A stretch of 64,000 nucleotides of DNA, taken from positions 62,001 to 126,000 of the forward strand of contig DEUB01000010.1 of assembly GCA_002362385.1 (NCBI GenBank), written 5' to 3'. The DNA is from Lachnospiraceae bacterium UBA3273. GTDB taxonomy: Bacteria > Bacillota > Clostridia > Lachnospirales > Lachnospiraceae. Positions 28,807-38,208 of the stretch are shown one piece after another (positions within the stretch are counted from its first letter, which is position 1; every line of letters begins with the position of its first letter). A program made the translations under genes and the position numbers. The notes under the pieces were generated by a model, which saw only the letters and a list, made by a program, of their open reading frames with translations, was not told the origin of the DNA and searched no databases.

Positions 28807-29535
28807 ATGATATTTGAAAAGCATTATCTCCCGCAGTTCAGGGAGGCTGACAGAGACGGATATGTGGGGCTTAAGGGATATATGAATTATTTCCAGGATG
28901 TGGCAACACACTACATGCACAATTTAAATAAGGGGAACGATACCCTGCCGGAAGAATATGGGATTGTCTGGATGTTTACCAAATATAAGATGGAGGTAAG
29001 CCGGAAGGTCGATTTTACCGGGGAATTAACTATGGAAACGTGGATCCCCGAAAGGAAATTATCGGCGGTTGTCCGCCAGAATCTGCTTATTTCCAGAAAT
29101 GGAGAAGAATGTGCAAAGGGCTGCGTTGAAAGCTGTCTTTATGACATCGCGAAAAACAGGCTGGTCCGGCTTAGGGAGATTGATTTCCCGACGGACATAA
29201 CAGAAAACAAAGCATTTGAGATAAGTAGTTTTCAAAAGCTTTCAACGGATTTTGACGGTATGGAATATGCTTATACACACCGGGTCAGGTATACGGATTT
29301 GGACAAGACCGGGCATATGACCAATTTGAAATATGTGGATTTATTTTTGAATGCTTTTGACAGCAGATTTTTTGAGGAATTTCAGATAGGGGAGTTTGAA
29401 CTTCATTTTTTAAGCCAGTGCTTTGAAGGAGAAGAACTGCATGTTTATAAAAGGATGCTTGATAATGAAGTTGCCCTTATAGCAGCGAAAGACGATAAGG
29501 TTCCTTGCGCTGTCGCGAACATTCGGAGAAAATAG
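28807..29535 (+). CDS. Acyl-ACP thioesterase
   Basis: 242 aa, two hotdog folds of the bacterial acyl-ACP thioesterase family, releasing fatty acids from acyl carrier protein. N-terminal hotdog: DRDGYVGLKGYMNYFQDVATHY and ...YGIVWMFTKYKMEVSRKVDF; C-terminal hotdog: VRYTDLDKTGHMTNLKYVDLFLNA, where the Asp/His/Asn set corresponds to the catalytic region. GAGG lies about ten bases upstream of ATG. Confidence 0.88.
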   Translation: MIFEKHYLPQFREADRDGYVGLKGYMNYFQDVATHYMHNLNKGNDTLPEEYGIVWMFTKYKMEVSRKVDFTGELTMETWIPERKLSAVVRQNLLISRNGEECAKGCVESCLYDIAKNRLVRLREIDFPTDITENKAFEISSFQKLSTDFDGMEYAYTHRVRYTDLDKTGHMTNLKYVDLFLNAFDSRFFEEFQIGEFELHFLSQCFEGEELHVYKRMLDNEVALIAAKDDKVPCAVANIRRK

Positions 29536-29545
29536 AGGTGTGATT

Positions 29546-30151
29546 ATGCAAAAGAAGATTTTAGTATTTTGCGCAAAAGGATTTGAGACAATGGAATTCA
29601 GCGTTTTCATTGATGTAATGGGCTGGGCCGGAAATGATTTTTGCTGCCCGGTATCTGTTGATACATGCGGATTCACGAAAACGGTAAGCAGTACATTTGG
29701 TGTTCCGGTTGTTGTGGACAAGACAATTGATGAAATAGTGGCGGATGATTATGATGCTTTGGCGATTCCGGGCGGCTTTGAAGAATTTGGCTTTTATGAA
29801 GAAGCATATGATGAGAAATTTCTGAATTTGATAAAAGCCTTTAACCGGCAGAAAAAGCCTATCGCTTCCGTTTGTGTTGCCGCCCTGCCTTTAGGAAAAA
29901 GCGGCGTGCTGAAAAACAGAAGGGCTACGACCTATCATTTAAACGGTGGATGCAGGCAGAAGCAGTTAGCAGAATTTGGCGTCAATGTGGCAAATGAGCG
30001 GGTTGTGGTAGATGATAATATCATTACTTCCTATTGTCCGGAAACAGCGCCGGATGTTGCCTTTGAACTGTTGAAAAAGTTGTGTGGGGATGAAAAAATG
30101 TTTACTGTTAGAAAGGCGATGGGGTATGTTTGTAGTAATAGGGAAACTTAA
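29546..30151 (+). CDS. DJ-1/PfpI family protein
   Basis: 201 aa. Class I amidotransferase-like fold with IPGGFEEFGF and nucleophile-elbow Cys in IASVCVAALPL; an acidic residue occurs in the N-terminal KGFETMEF. May act in carbonyl stress or as a chaperone-like enzyme; the exact activity of this subgroup is unknown. GAGGTG precedes the ATG. Ten bases before the GrpB gene. Confidence 0.88.
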   Translation: MQKKILVFCAKGFETMEFSVFIDVMGWAGNDFCCPVSVDTCGFTKTVSSTFGVPVVVDKTIDEIVADDYDALAIPGGFEEFGFYEEAYDEKFLNLIKAFNRQKKPIASVCVAALPLGKSGVLKNRRATTYHLNGGCRQKQLAEFGVNVANERVVVDDNIITSYCPETAPDVAFELLKKLCGDEKMFTVRKAMGYVCSNRET

Positions 30152-30160
30152 GGAGATGGT

Positions 30161-30739
30161 ATGAATAAATCTTTATCTGAAATGACATTAGAAGAGTTAT
30201 GGGAATTATTCCCGATCATTCTTTCTGAACATAAAAGCTGTTGGAAAGACTGGTATGATGAAGAAAAACAAGAGATAGCTGATATTTTATGTGATAATGA
30301 TTTCAGGATCCATCATATTGGAAGTACGGCGATCGATCATATATGGGCAAAGCCTATCGTTGATATTCTTGTTGAAATTCCGAAGAGCATTTCTATGGAA
30401 GATATAAAAGAGAAACTTGTAAACAATGGTTATATCTGTATGTCTGAGGAGGAAAACAGAAAATCCTTTAACAAGGGATATACAGACAAGGGATTTGCAG
30501 ATCGTGTATTTCACATACACTTACGTTATGATGGCGACAATGATGAATTGTATTTCCGGGATTACATGAACAGCCATCCGGAACTTGCAAAGGAATATGA
30601 AGAGCTAAAGATTTCTCTTTGGAAAAAGTATGAACACAACAGGGATGCTTATACCGATGCCAAAAGCGCATTTGTAAAGCGATATACAAAATGTGCGAAG
30701 GCATGTTTGGGGAATCGGTATGGAAATGACAAAAGCTGA
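30161..30739 (+). CDS. GrpB family nucleotidyltransferase-like protein
   Basis: 192 aa, UPF0157/GrpB: IHHIGSTAIDHIWAKPIVDILVE is the nucleotidyltransferase-type active loop (GS...D-x-D-like), later HIHLRYDGDNDELYFRDYMNSHPELAKEYEELK. Substrate unknown. AAGGAG ribosome site. Confidence 0.9.
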   Translation: MNKSLSEMTLEELWELFPIILSEHKSCWKDWYDEEKQEIADILCDNDFRIHHIGSTAIDHIWAKPIVDILVEIPKSISMEDIKEKLVNNGYICMSEEENRKSFNKGYTDKGFADRVFHIHLRYDGDNDELYFRDYMNSHPELAKEYEELKISLWKKYEHNRDAYTDAKSAFVKRYTKCAKACLGNRYGNDKS

Positions 30740-30753
30740 TATTTCATCAGCTT
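30733..30753. terminator. Hairpin between convergent genes
   Basis: AAGCTGAT (30733-30740) and ATCAGCTT (30746-30753) form a perfect eight-pair stem covering both stop codons; on the minus strand it is followed by TTTG, so it may stop transcription from either side. Confidence 0.55.
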
Positions 30754-31571
30754 ATAGTACGTCCATCGGTAATACAATGCATAAAGATTGAATTAAATTT
30801 TTCAAGCTGGTCATACATGATTCCGTGACCGCTGTCGGGTAAACTTATAAGCTTTGAATTGCAGATATTCTCATGCTGTATTTCGGCAAGTTCGCTGGAG
30901 ACAATGATGTCTTTATTGCCGTGAACAATGTATGTGGGAACATGGACACATTCTAAATCATCCCTGCCGTCTTCGTCACGCAGAGCAATAGCGCATTTTA
31001 TTGTTCCGATTCCTGACGCGGACAAGGCGATATCCTTAAACCAGTCAATAACGGCGTCCGAATGAGGACATGCAAAAAGCTGCTTGCTGAAGTTCTGGCA
31101 AAGCTCTGGTCTGTCGGTTCCGGCGAGGTTTATCAGGTCATCAACTTCCTGCACGGTTTTTCCGTATGGAAAACCGGGACGCCTTGTAAAGCATGGAGCT
31201 GCGGCGGAAAGCAGGATCAGTCTGCATACGCCCAAACCGTTGTAACGATTCATATATCTTAAGGCAATGGCTCCGCCCATAGAAAAACCGATCAAGATAA
31301 AATTTTTAAGACAAAGCTTACGCACAATATGAAATACGTCGGCAGACATCCGATCGTAAGAGTATCCGTCTGCAGGCGTATCCGATCTGCCAAAGCCTCT
31401 TAAATCCACCGCGACTACGCGGTATCCGCAGTCGGTAAGCAGGTTTATCTGATATTCAAAGATCCGGTGGGAAAGAGGCCAGCCGTGAATGAGAAAAACG
31501 GTCTGTTTTCCCTGTGGATTGTAGTCATAAACGGCAATTTTTGTTCCGTCGTTGGATGTGATATAATACAT
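30747..31571 (-). CDS. Alpha/beta hydrolase
   Basis: 274 aa. HGWPLSHR oxyanion loop, nucleophile Ser in GFSMGGAIAL (about residue 97), and catalytic His in DSGHGIMYD near the C-terminus. Resembles haloperoxidase/esterase-like hydrolases; substrate not predictable. Only gene on the minus strand in the 24.9-48 kb stretch. Confidence 0.9.
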   Translation of the reverse strand: MYYITSNDGTKIAVYDYNPQGKQTVFLIHGWPLSHRIFEYQINLLTDCGYRVVAVDLRGFGRSDTPADGYSYDRMSADVFHIVRKLCLKNFILIGFSMGGAIALRYMNRYNGLGVCRLILLSAAAPCFTRRPGFPYGKTVQEVDDLINLAGTDRPELCQNFSKQLFACPHSDAVIDWFKDIALSASGIGTIKCAIALRDEDGRDDLECVHVPTYIVHGNKDIIVSSELAEIQHENICNSKLISLPDSGHGIMYDQLEKFNSIFMHCITDGRTIS

Positions 31572-31739
31572 AAATATATCCGCAATCGGTTTTTTTATAT
31601 GATATGCGGAAAGTTATCCGGGGTGTCTGGAAAATTGAAAATTGGGATTTGTGAAGGCTTTGAAAACAGAAAATATGTTGCAGAACCAAAATCAAGATTT
31701 TAGGAATTGTCTAATGTGAGATGCATGGAGATATTAGGG

Positions 31740-32270
31740 ATGGCAGAACATAGAAGAATTATAACAAAAACAGAGCGTCTTATAATCAGAGAAATGGTGC
31801 AGTCCGATTTTGATGCATTGTGCAAAATATTGTGTGATGAAGAAGTAATGCGTGCGGCTTATGAAAGGGCATTCAGCGTAGAGGATGCACAAAATTGGAT
31901 GAACAGACATTTCAAAAGATATGAAGAATATGGTTTTGGACTTTGGGCTGTTGTATTAAAAGAAACAAATGAGATGATCGGCCAATGCGGCTTAACAATG
32001 CAAAGCTGGAAAGAAAGAGAACTTTTGGAAATAGGTTATTTATTTCAAAAAGCATTTTGGCATAAGGGTTATGCAACAGAAGCAGCGATTGCATGCAAAG
32101 AATATGCTTTCTCGGTTCTTAATGCAAATAGCGTTTATTCTATAATCAGAGATATGCATACAGCTTCTCAAAATGTTGCTGTACGGAACGGTATGAGTAT
32201 TATTGATAAGGGTGTGAAAAATTTTAGGAATATAGATATGGAATTTTGTCTGTATTGTGTAGACAGATAA
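31740..32270 (+). CDS. GNAT N-acetyltransferase (RimJ/RimL type)
   Basis: 176 aa. TERLIIREMVQSDFDAL start, YGFGLWAVVLKETNEMIGQCGL, and acetyl-CoA region LLEIGYLFQKAFWHKGYATEAA. The start at 31740 is preferred to the two upstream in-frame ATGs because TTAGGG/GGAG precede it and the family begins there. Shares the YGFGLWAVVLKET block with the GNAT at 37036, so the two are paralogues. Confidence 0.88.
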   Translation: MAEHRRIITKTERLIIREMVQSDFDALCKILCDEEVMRAAYERAFSVEDAQNWMNRHFKRYEEYGFGLWAVVLKETNEMIGQCGLTMQSWKERELLEIGYLFQKAFWHKGYATEAAIACKEYAFSVLNANSVYSIIRDMHTASQNVAVRNGMSIIDKGVKNFRNIDMEFCLYCVDR

Positions 32271-32348
32271 ATGAGAAAAATGTGAAATGAAGAGTGATGA
32301 TTGTTTATTGGTCTGGAAAATATTTATTTATAATGGGAGCAAGCAAAT

Positions 32349-32888
32349 ATGAAAAGATATATTGCGTTTTTACGCGGTATCAATATAAGCGGTAAAAATA
32401 AGGTTCCAATGGCGGAATTAAAGAAAGGTTTCGAAGATATCGGCTTCGAAGAAGTTAAGACATATCAAAACAGCGGCAATGTAATTTTTTCGAGTGATAA
32501 AGGCGATATGGAGAACTTTATAAACCGGATTGAATCAATGATAAAAAATCGGTTTGGTTTGGATATCCCTGTTTTCATTATATCTAAAGAAAAACTGGAG
32601 GACATTTTGGACAATGCACCAGACTGGTGGGATAGTAAAAATAAGGAAATTTATGATAATCTCATCTTTATTATCTCTCCGGCTACATTTGCTGAAGTAT
32701 TCAACGAGATTGGAGGACCTAAAGAAGAACTGGAAAAGATAAAGAACTATAAAGAAGCCATATTTTGGTCTTTCAGCCGAAAAGATTATCAAAAAACAAA
32801 TTGGTGGGCCAAGACGGCAAGCGCAGGTATCAGTAATAGACTGACAATAAGAACTGCAAATACTGTCAGAAAGATAATCGGAATGTGA
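32349..32888 (+). CDS. DUF1697 family protein
   Basis: 179 aa; begins MKRYIAFLRGINISGKNKVPMAELKKGFEDIGFEEVKTYQNSGNVIF, the clear DUF1697 signature. Family function unknown. GGGAG ribosome site. Confidence 0.92.
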   Translation: MKRYIAFLRGINISGKNKVPMAELKKGFEDIGFEEVKTYQNSGNVIFSSDKGDMENFINRIESMIKNRFGLDIPVFIISKEKLEDILDNAPDWWDSKNKEIYDNLIFIISPATFAEVFNEIGGPKEELEKIKNYKEAIFWSFSRKDYQKTNWWAKTASAGISNRLTIRTANTVRKIIGM

Positions 32889-33027
32889 TAATTTTTGTTG
32901 GTATGGTAATATATGTTTTATTTAATACGGAATTCTATTTTCAGAACTATTTTCAGAAGCAGAAAGGGAAATTTTCAGGTTGGAGATATTAGATGTCAGA
33001 TGGACAGCCGGAGAGGAACAAAGAATT

Positions 33028-33480
33028 ATGGTTACGATTAAAGAATTGGACATTCAATATTTAGAAGAAATTAAAACTTTATTTGCAGAGATATTTACAA
33101 ACGATCCGTGGAATGATGACTGGAGCGATGAAGCGCAGCTTCATGAGTATATAATGGATTTAATGGGAAACAGGAATTCCCTGACGCTGGGGCTTTTTGA
33201 AGATGAAGAATTAATCGGTTTGTCCATGGGCAGTATCATGCATTGGTATACCGGCACGGAGTATAATATATCTGAATTCTGTATCAAAACAAGGAAGCAG
33301 GGCCAGGGGATGGGAACGGTTTTTATTAAGGAAATGGAAGAGTATGTTTTGAAAAACAAAAAAGTTAAGCAAATTTTTCTGCAGACCGAGCGAACCGTTC
33401 CGGCATATGGGTTTTACCGGAAGAAGGGGTTTGTTGAATTAAAAGACCATGTTTCGTTCTTTAAGCAGTTTGACAATTAA
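33028..33480 (+). CDS. GNAT N-acetyltransferase
   Basis: 150 aa. Acetyl-CoA loop in FCIKTRKQGQGMGTVFIKEME (Q-x-x-G-x-G) and TERTVPAYGFYRKKGF at the end. N-terminal FAEIFTNDPWNDDW is like some aminoglycoside-type acetyltransferases, but no resistance claim is made. GAGAGGAA at 33011-33018 chooses the start; the upstream frame has no ribosome site. Confidence 0.88.
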   Translation: MVTIKELDIQYLEEIKTLFAEIFTNDPWNDDWSDEAQLHEYIMDLMGNRNSLTLGLFEDEELIGLSMGSIMHWYTGTEYNISEFCIKTRKQGQGMGTVFIKEMEEYVLKNKKVKQIFLQTERTVPAYGFYRKKGFVELKDHVSFFKQFDN

Positions 33481-33545
33481 CGATAACAAACTGTGTAAAT
33501 TTGAACAATGACAAAATATTGGGCATAGTCAGGAGAAATGAAGCT

Positions 33546-34319
33546 ATGAAAAAGGGAATTTGGGCAGCAGCCCTCTGGATGGCGGCAATGATTGGATTGA
33601 GTGGATGTGGAGCAAAAGCAAATAATGCGGAGGAAAATTTTGCAAGTCTGCAAATAGAAGAGTTAGAGGAAGAGAAAGTAACAGATATTTCGGAAATATT
33701 GCCGGAAGCGGAGATTAGGCAAATGATATTGGAAAAGGAAAGCGAATCTCCCAAAGGCTGGCGGGAAGCTTACCAGACATTTATTGATGATTGGAAACAG
33801 ATAGAAAAGTATGGGGATTTCAGTTATCTTGAAATGTATTTTGGTAAAGAACACTATAATTTTGATAAATATTTCCTGTGCGATGTTGATGGCAATGGCA
33901 CGCCGGAATTGTTTTTATACTCGACCTATATGGGGCTTACGGCAGTGTTTACTTACACAGATGTGCCTGTTTTTCTTTTATATAATGACATCTGCGGTAT
34001 TAATTTCGAAACGGATGAGGTGGTAATTCATGGACACTGGCATGGTGCCGGCGGCTCTTGGGAGAATGAGTGGTCGGCTTATTGCATATCTGAAGATACG
34101 GCGGAATATACCATGTACATAGATTTCATGGATCTTTCAGAATATGATGAGGGGATTCGCTATACAGTTTATGATGCGGAAACAGAGGAATATATTGACT
34201 CGCAGGATGGTACTGAATATGACGCATTCTATACCGCCCATGTAAAACCATGCATTTGGGCAGAGGATTATTTATTGTATGATTTTTATGATGAGAGTGG
34301 ATTTGATCATATTCAATAA
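33546..34319 (+). CDS. Lipoprotein of unknown function
   Basis: 257 aa. Signal peptide with lipobox LSGC (Cys near residue 21), so anchored on the outer face of the membrane. Contains DVDGNGTPELFL, an EF-hand-like calcium loop (D-x-D-G-N-G-x-x-E), followed by beta-rich acidic sequence. Not recognised further. AGGAGA precedes the ATG. Confidence 0.75.
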   Translation: MKKGIWAAALWMAAMIGLSGCGAKANNAEENFASLQIEELEEEKVTDISEILPEAEIRQMILEKESESPKGWREAYQTFIDDWKQIEKYGDFSYLEMYFGKEHYNFDKYFLCDVDGNGTPELFLYSTYMGLTAVFTYTDVPVFLLYNDICGINFETDEVVIHGHWHGAGGSWENEWSAYCISEDTAEYTMYIDFMDLSEYDEGIRYTVYDAETEEYIDSQDGTEYDAFYTAHVKPCIWAEDYLLYDFYDESGFDHIQ

Positions 34320-34376
34320 TTTACTTTTGGGATTAACACTCTTGGCGGGAAAATGAAAATTCACGGAGGAACAGGT

Positions 34377-34907
34377 ATGAAAATGGTATTGTTGGTGGTC
34401 GATGCGCAAAAACTTATAGCAAATAAAGAGTTATACAACTTTGACCTATTTGTATCCAATGTGAAAGAGCTGATCAAAACGGCAAGAGAAAATGGTATTG
34501 AAGTAATCTACGTCCGCCATGATGACGGAATCGGTCAGGAATTGACAAAAGGAACGGACGGATTTGAAATATATGCAGAATTCGAACCGGGCAAAGATGA
34601 AAAAATCTATGACAAAACAGTGAACAGTCCCTTTCGGGATACAGGTTTATTGGAATATCTTGCCGGAAAGCAGGTAAAACGGATCATGGTTGCCGGTTTG
34701 CAGACGGATTATTGTATTGACGCCACAGTTAAGTGCGGTTTTGAACATGGATTTCACATGATAGTGCCTGAAGGAACCAATTCCACTTTTGATAATCAAT
34801 ATATGTCTGCGAAAGAAACGTATGATTATTATAATCGGTTCATGTGGAAAGGCAGATATGCCAATTGCATATCCATGGAAGAGGCGCTCGAATTGATGAA
34901 AAATTGA
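34377..34907 (+). CDS. Isochorismatase-like cysteine hydrolase
   Basis: 176 aa. Triad visible: Asp in VVDAQ (about residue 9), Lys in YDKTVNSPF, Cys in GLQTDYCIDATVK. Cleaves amide or vinyl-ether type bonds (nicotinamidase/isochorismatase superfamily); substrate unknown. GGAGG at 34365-34369 decides the start over an upstream ATG at 34353. Confidence 0.9.
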   Translation: MKMVLLVVDAQKLIANKELYNFDLFVSNVKELIKTARENGIEVIYVRHDDGIGQELTKGTDGFEIYAEFEPGKDEKIYDKTVNSPFRDTGLLEYLAGKQVKRIMVAGLQTDYCIDATVKCGFEHGFHMIVPEGTNSTFDNQYMSAKETYDYYNRFMWKGRYANCISMEEALELMKN

Positions 34908-34979
34908 GAGCAAAGCGCGAGACTGATTGTAAAATACCCATTTCAATGAATTGATACAGTAAAAAAAGGAGCTCCTGAA

Positions 34980-36038
34980 ATGAAAGTTAAAAATACTGCG
35001 ACGGTATTTGCGATATTGGCTGCTGTATTTTATGCCATCAATATTCCGTTGTCAAAATTGCTTTTAGGTCATATAGGGACAACTATGATGGCTGCGCTGC
35101 TGTATCTTGGCGCCGGACTTGGTCTGATGATTTGTAGCTTTGTGAAAAAGCTGTCCGGAAAAATACAGAAGGCAGAACGTCTGACAAAGAAAGAATTGCC
35201 TTACACAATAGCTATGGTAGCCTTAGACGTCATTGCCCCCATATTGCTTATGCTGGGTATTGCGAGGACAAATTCCGCCAATGTATCACTGCTCAATAAT
35301 TTTGAAATTGTGGCAACTTCGGTTATTGCACTGGTAATATTTAAAGAAGCTGTTTCAAGAAGGCTGTGGTTGGCCATTTTTCTGGTAACGATAGCCAGTG
35401 CTACTCTCAGCTTTGAAGGAAACGGAGCGTTTGTTTTTAATCAGGGTTCTCTTTTCGTACTGGGAGCATGCATCTGCTGGGGATTTGAAAATAATTGCAC
35501 AAAAATGATAAGCAACAAAAGTTCCGTAGAGATTGTTATTATAAAAGGGTGTTTTTCAGGCATGGGGAGCCTGATCATTGCGTTGATGCTCGGAGAAAGC
35601 ATCCCTGAATTTCAATGGTTATCTGCGGCGTTAATACTCGGTTTTTTTGCATATGGACTCAGCATTAATTTTTACATTCTGGCGCAGAAGGATTTGGGAG
35701 CGGTTAAAACAAGCGCATATTATTCAATTGCTCCGTTTCTGGGAGTAGCGTTTAGTATGCTTCTGCTTGGTGAGAGGCCTTCCATACAGTTTTATGGCGC
35801 TATGCTGCTTATGATAGTGAGCACAATCATTATGGTAAAGGATTCCATTGCCTTACAGCATACTCATGAGCACGAACATACCCATACCCATGAGCATAGT
35901 CACGGGGCGCTGGTTCATACGCATGAACATGTTCACAGACATACCCATCTTCATGTTCATGAAGAGGATTCGGAACTTCATGAGCATATCCATGATGATT
36001 TACCGGACCATCGGCATGTCCATGGAGAGATATGTTAA
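34980..36038 (+). CDS. EamA/DMT family transporter with histidine-rich tail
   Basis: 352 aa. Ten hydrophobic helices in two EamA repeats (about residues 1-290), then a cytoplasmic or external tail of about 58 residues with 22 histidines in HTHEH/HVHRH-type patterns. His-rich tails are common in Zn/Ni/Co carriers and chaperones, so metal export or metal sensing is a good guess, although most EamA proteins carry metabolites. AAGGAG ribosome site. Next to hemerythrin gene. Confidence 0.88.
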   Translation: MKVKNTATVFAILAAVFYAINIPLSKLLLGHIGTTMMAALLYLGAGLGLMICSFVKKLSGKIQKAERLTKKELPYTIAMVALDVIAPILLMLGIARTNSANVSLLNNFEIVATSVIALVIFKEAVSRRLWLAIFLVTIASATLSFEGNGAFVFNQGSLFVLGACICWGFENNCTKMISNKSSVEIVIIKGCFSGMGSLIIALMLGESIPEFQWLSAALILGFFAYGLSINFYILAQKDLGAVKTSAYYSIAPFLGVAFSMLLLGERPSIQFYGAMLLMIVSTIIMVKDSIALQHTHEHEHTHTHEHSHGALVHTHEHVHRHTHLHVHEEDSELHEHIHDDLPDHRHVHGEIC

Positions 36039-36094
36039 ATGAAGGTCTGTAGTTATTATAAGATTCAGATTAACTTTAGAAGGAGGAAATTACA

Positions 36095-36913
36095 ATGTAT
36101 TATTTTACAGATGACTGCCTGATCGGCGTAGATGAAATTGATAATGAGCACAGGGAACTTTTTCGAATCATAAATGAAATTCAGGAATTGCTGGAAAATC
36201 AGATTTTAAATGACAAATACGACCGGATCCGGGAGCTGATAGAACGATTGGAACAATATGCTGAAGAACACTTCCGGCACGAAGAAGCTTATATGGAAAG
36301 TATCCGTCATCCGGAGCTTGAACTGCAGAAAAAACAGCATCTCTTTTTTTGTGACAAGATTAACGGCCTCACAAGTTCCTTTGCTTCTGATCATGAGCAG
36401 CAGGCCGTTCTTGAAGATCTGTTGAAATATCTTGTAACATGGCTTTACAGACATATTATCAGCTGCGACCTTATGATAGGCAAACTAAAGGGATTAGAGG
36501 AAGATAAAGAAGCGCCTTTGTTTACCGAAAAATATTTGACGGGAATTGCGCTGATCGATAAGGAGCATAAAGAATTGTTCCGTATTATAGGAGAAGTGCA
36601 GCATGCGATTTCGGATGAATTTTTATACGATAAATATGATGAGATTGTCCATTTGCTGGAGGAATTAAAGGATTATACCAAATTTCATTTCCAGGATGAG
36701 GAACTCTATATGGAAAGCATTCATTATGACGGGCTCGAAGCCCAGAAAAGGGCACATGATGCATTTGTGACACGCTTAGAGGAGATGGATTTAGAACATA
36801 TCGATGAAAATCAGCAGGAAACCTTAGAGGAACTGTTGGAATTTCTGACACAATGGCTCGTGAACCATATTTTGAACAGCGACAAAAAGATCGGACAAAG
36901 CCAAGGGAAATAA
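36095..36913 (+). CDS. Tandem bacteriohemerythrin
   Basis: 272 aa with two complete hemerythrin domains (about 1-130 and 140-268). Each has the di-iron ligands: first EIDNEHRELF, HFRHEEAYM, KKQH, HIISCD; second LIDKEHKELF, HFQDEELYM, RAHDAF, HILNSD. Binds O2 or senses it with a non-haem di-iron site, useful to an anaerobe. Domains are clearly a duplication. Strong GGAGG. Followed by a hairpin terminator. Confidence 0.93.
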   Translation: MYYFTDDCLIGVDEIDNEHRELFRIINEIQELLENQILNDKYDRIRELIERLEQYAEEHFRHEEAYMESIRHPELELQKKQHLFFCDKINGLTSSFASDHEQQAVLEDLLKYLVTWLYRHIISCDLMIGKLKGLEEDKEAPLFTEKYLTGIALIDKEHKELFRIIGEVQHAISDEFLYDKYDEIVHLLEELKDYTKFHFQDEELYMESIHYDGLEAQKRAHDAFVTRLEEMDLEHIDENQQETLEELLEFLTQWLVNHILNSDKKIGQSQGK

Positions 36914-36954
36914 AACATGAAAAAGGCTGGCCGAGAGGCCCTGATCCCCCCATA

Positions 36955-36980
36955 GGCGGGGATTTACCCCGCCATTATTA
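36955..36980 (+). terminator. Terminator after hemerythrin
   Basis: Perfect stem GGCGGGG (36955-36961) / CCCCGCC (36967-36973), loop ATTTA, then an AT-rich tail with scattered T. Confidence 0.6.
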
Positions 36981-37035
36981 TTTCCAGAGTATTTATAAAA
37001 TAGAAGAACAGCAATCATCGGAGGTAAAACGGTCA

Positions 37036-37563
37036 ATGATAATTGAAACGGAAAGACTTATATTAAGAGAATATACTTGGGAAGATTTTGATTCCCTTTA
37101 TGAAATTGTCTCTGATGCTGAAACAATGCAGCACTACCCTAAGCCTTTTGATGAAGAAAGAACGAAAAGCTGGATTGAATGGAATCTTCAAAACTATGAA
37201 AAATATGGCTTTGGATTATGGGCGGTCGTATTGAAAGAAACAGGAGAATTTATAGGCGATTGCGGAATAACCATTCAGGACATTGATGGAGAAAATCTTC
37301 CAGAAATCGGATATCATATCCATAAGAGATATTGGAGAAGAGGATTTGGGAGCGAGGCGGCAAAAGCTGCCAGAGATTGGGCCTTTAACAATACGGAATA
37401 TAACTGTTTGTATTCATATATGAAATATACAAATATAGGTTCTTATTCTACCGCTGTTGCAAATGGTATGAAAAAAGTAAAAGAATATCCTGATGAAAAG
37501 AATGGTATTTCATATGCTTACGCTATTACACGTAAAGAGTGGGAAGAAAACCACAGATCATAA
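37036..37563 (+). CDS. GNAT N-acetyltransferase (RimJ/RimL type), paralogue
   Basis: 175 aa; starts MIIETERLILREYTWEDFDSL; YEKYGFGLWAVVLKETGEFIGDCG; acetyl-CoA loop in YWRRGFGSEAAKAA. Open frame upstream reaches into the hemerythrin gene, but GGAGGT at 37020-37025 supports 37036. Related to the GNAT at 31740. Confidence 0.9.
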   Translation: MIIETERLILREYTWEDFDSLYEIVSDAETMQHYPKPFDEERTKSWIEWNLQNYEKYGFGLWAVVLKETGEFIGDCGITIQDIDGENLPEIGYHIHKRYWRRGFGSEAAKAARDWAFNNTEYNCLYSYMKYTNIGSYSTAVANGMKKVKEYPDEKNGISYAYAITRKEWEENHRS

Positions 37564-37609
37564 TAGGCATGTCTTGAACGGACAAGGCTGGTCAAAGGAG
37601 GAAGCGATT

Positions 37610-38170
37610 ATGAACAATATCATGGAATTTGCCGACAGAGAAGAGTTTAGGAAATGGCTCTATGAGCACTGCCGATCAAATGAAGGAGTCTGGCTTTTAT
37701 TTGGCAAAGCCGGCGGACCGAAAACAATAAAGGCGCAGGAAGCGCTTGAAGAAGCCCTCTGTTTTGGGTGGATCGACGGACAGATGCAAAGCCTCGACGA
37801 TAAGACATATAAGAAATATTTTCATTTGCGCAGGGAAAAGAGCAAGTGGTCGGAGAAAAATAAGGCATTGGTCAAAGAGCTTGAAAAACGGGGAATCATG
37901 ACTGACTTCGGCAGAAAGAAAATAGAGGAAGCCAAAGCAAACGGTCAGTGGGACGCTCCCAAACCTATGGGGATTACAGAAGAACAAATTGCCCACCTTT
38001 CTGCATTGTTGGAAGAATATGAACCTGCCCATACAAACTTTCTGGCTATGTCCCCATCGGTAAAGAAGACCTATACGCGGGCATATTTTGAGGCCAAGAC
38101 AGATGCCGGACGAAAAAAACGAATTGCCTGGATGGTGGACAGGCTCAATAGGAATCTAAAACCGATGTAA
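37610..38170 (+). CDS. YdeI/OmpD-associated family protein
   Basis: 186 aa. EFADREEFRKWLYEHCRSNEGVWLLFGK, then QEALEEALCFGWIDGQMQSLDDKTYKKYFHLRREKSKWSEKNK, the core of the YdeI/DUF1801-type family; RKKRIAWMVDRLNRN at the end. Function unclear. AAAGGAGG at 37595-37602 sets the start. Confidence 0.9.
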   Translation: MNNIMEFADREEFRKWLYEHCRSNEGVWLLFGKAGGPKTIKAQEALEEALCFGWIDGQMQSLDDKTYKKYFHLRREKSKWSEKNKALVKELEKRGIMTDFGRKKIEEAKANGQWDAPKPMGITEEQIAHLSALLEEYEPAHTNFLAMSPSVKKTYTRAYFEAKTDAGRKKRIAWMVDRLNRNLKPM

Positions 38171-38208
38171 TTTTATAAAGATGATTATGAATGAAGGGAA
38201 ATGAGACT

